Below are positions 21,050-21,630 of a stretch of 21,630 nt of DNA, piece by piece. Origin of the DNA: Rhodospirillaceae bacterium. GTDB lineage: Bacteria > Pseudomonadota > Alphaproteobacteria > GCA-2731375. Every line of letters starts with the position of its first letter. Position 1 is the first letter of the stretch. Below the pieces are notes generated by a model, which was given only the letters and a program-made list of their open reading frames with translations, ran no database searches and was not told the origin of the DNA. A program made the position numbers and the translations under genes. The DNA lies in NCBI GenBank assembly GCA_018701215.1, contig JABIWH010000030.1, positions 1 through 21,630 of the forward strand, read 5' to 3'.

Positions 21050-21630
21050 ATGAACGACATGTCGCTCAAAAATAAATGGATCGGCCAGCGCACTGTACGG
21101 CCCGACGGCATCGATAAAGTCACCGGCTCGGCGCAATACGCGGCCGATTTCACCATGCCCGGCATGGTCTGGGGCAAGCTGCTACGGAGCCCGCACGCCC
21201 ACGCGCTGATCAAGAAAATCGATACCTCCAAGGCGGGAGAATTGGAGGGCGTGGTGGCGGTGATGACCGGCGACGACCTGCCCTTGCTGCCTTTGGACAA
21301 GCCGCTGCCGACGGGTCCGAACGATATTCGCTGGATTTCCCGCGGCTGCATGGCCCAGGAAAAAATTCTCTACACTGGCCAGCCAGTGGCGGCGGTCGCA
21401 GCAATCTCGAAAAGCGTTGCCGAGGCCGCGCTGGAACTGATCGAGGTCGACTACGAAGTGCTGCCGCATGTCATCGACGTCGACGAGGCGATGGCGCCGG
21501 ACGCGCCGATTTTGCACGATTGGCTGAAAACCGACGGGATCGACGGGCCAACCAATATTGCGAGCACCATGGTGGTCAAAGCTGGCGATGTCGAACAAGG
21601 TTTTGCCGAGGCCGATCTGGTGATCGAGCG
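21050..21630 (+). CDS. Xanthine dehydrogenase-family molybdopterin-binding large subunit, 5' part
   Basis: The first 193 codons of a molybdenum hydroxylase large subunit (xanthine dehydrogenase / aldehyde oxidase / CO dehydrogenase CoxL-type family), open to the right edge. The start ATG at 21050 has AAGGAA about eight bases upstream. The N-terminal hammerhead domain is recognisable from RPDGIDKVTGSAQYAADFTMPGMVWGKLLRSPHAHA, VVAVMTGDDLP, and EKILYTGQPVAAVAAISKSVAEAALELIEVDYEVLP, followed by DAPILHDW. The catalytic molybdopterin domain lies beyond the window, so the substrate cannot be judged. The iron-sulfur and FAD subunits are not upstream; they could lie downstream or be absent. Confidence 0.92.
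   Translation, partial: MNDMSLKNKWIGQRTVRPDGIDKVTGSAQYAADFTMPGMVWGKLLRSPHAHALIKKIDTSKAGELEGVVAVMTGDDLPLLPLDKPLPTGPNDIRWISRGCMAQEKILYTGQPVAAVAAISKSVAEAALELIEVDYEVLPHVIDVDEAMAPDAPILHDWLKTDGIDGPTNIASTMVVKAGDVEQGFAEADLVIE

Noticed and set aside
21050..21630. A selenium link between the molybdenum hydroxylase and the selenoprotein peroxiredoxin
   Set aside because: Some molybdenum hydroxylases carry labile selenium, but nothing in this 5' fragment indicates it, and an IS and another gene separate the two loci.

Overview
The window reads as part of a chromosome from an alphaproteobacterium, most likely Rhodospirillales-like. This is inferred from the MmcB-type DNA repair protein, the DUF6285 / APH-like kinase / acyl-CoA dehydrogenase neighbourhood and the high-GC codon use over most of the window. 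Nearly all of it is coding, mostly in tightly packed operons. No rRNA, tRNA or CRISPR was seen.

Positions 1-11809 are a cell-surface polysaccharide region. On the minus strand, 118-2846 carries an FkbM-type methyltransferase, a family 2 glycosyltransferase and a Wzx-like flippase that ends early. This part is visibly AT-richer than the rest, as is common for exchanged surface-sugar genes. Divergently, 3200-11809 is one plus-strand operon: hldE (ADP-heptose precursor synthesis), a FAD-dependent oxidoreductase, an aldo/keto reductase, a heparinase II/III-like protein, a WecG/TagA/CpsF (GT26) transferase, a GT4 transferase and a membrane protein joining a carbohydrate-binding-like domain to a VanZ-like domain. 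Most neighbours in it overlap or nearly touch.

Positions 11781-14718 are a minus-strand operon of two tandem paralogous APH-like phosphotransferases, a DUF6285 protein and mmcB. Divergent from it, 14782-16307 encodes a split UxaA-type (altronate dehydratase-like) enzyme that ends in a perfect intrinsic terminator.

The most interesting locus is 16363-17796 (minus): an isochorismatase/N-carbamoylsarcosine amidase-like hydrolase, a 74-residue protein of unknown function, and a BCP-type peroxiredoxin. The peroxiredoxin reading frame has one in-frame TGA exactly where the peroxidatic cysteine should be. A hairpin with the spacing and loop G expected of a bacterial SECIS lies just downstream. The protein has no cysteine at all, so it is best read as a selenocysteine-only peroxiredoxin. 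Ordinary gene calling would report it as a meaningless 82-residue fragment.

From 18044 on come an acyl-CoA dehydrogenase, a decayed IS1182-family element (19426-20664, frameshifted and internally deleted, with both terminal inverted repeats still visible) beside a fragment of a large serine recombinase, and the 5' part of a xanthine dehydrogenase-family molybdopterin-binding subunit that runs off the right edge.
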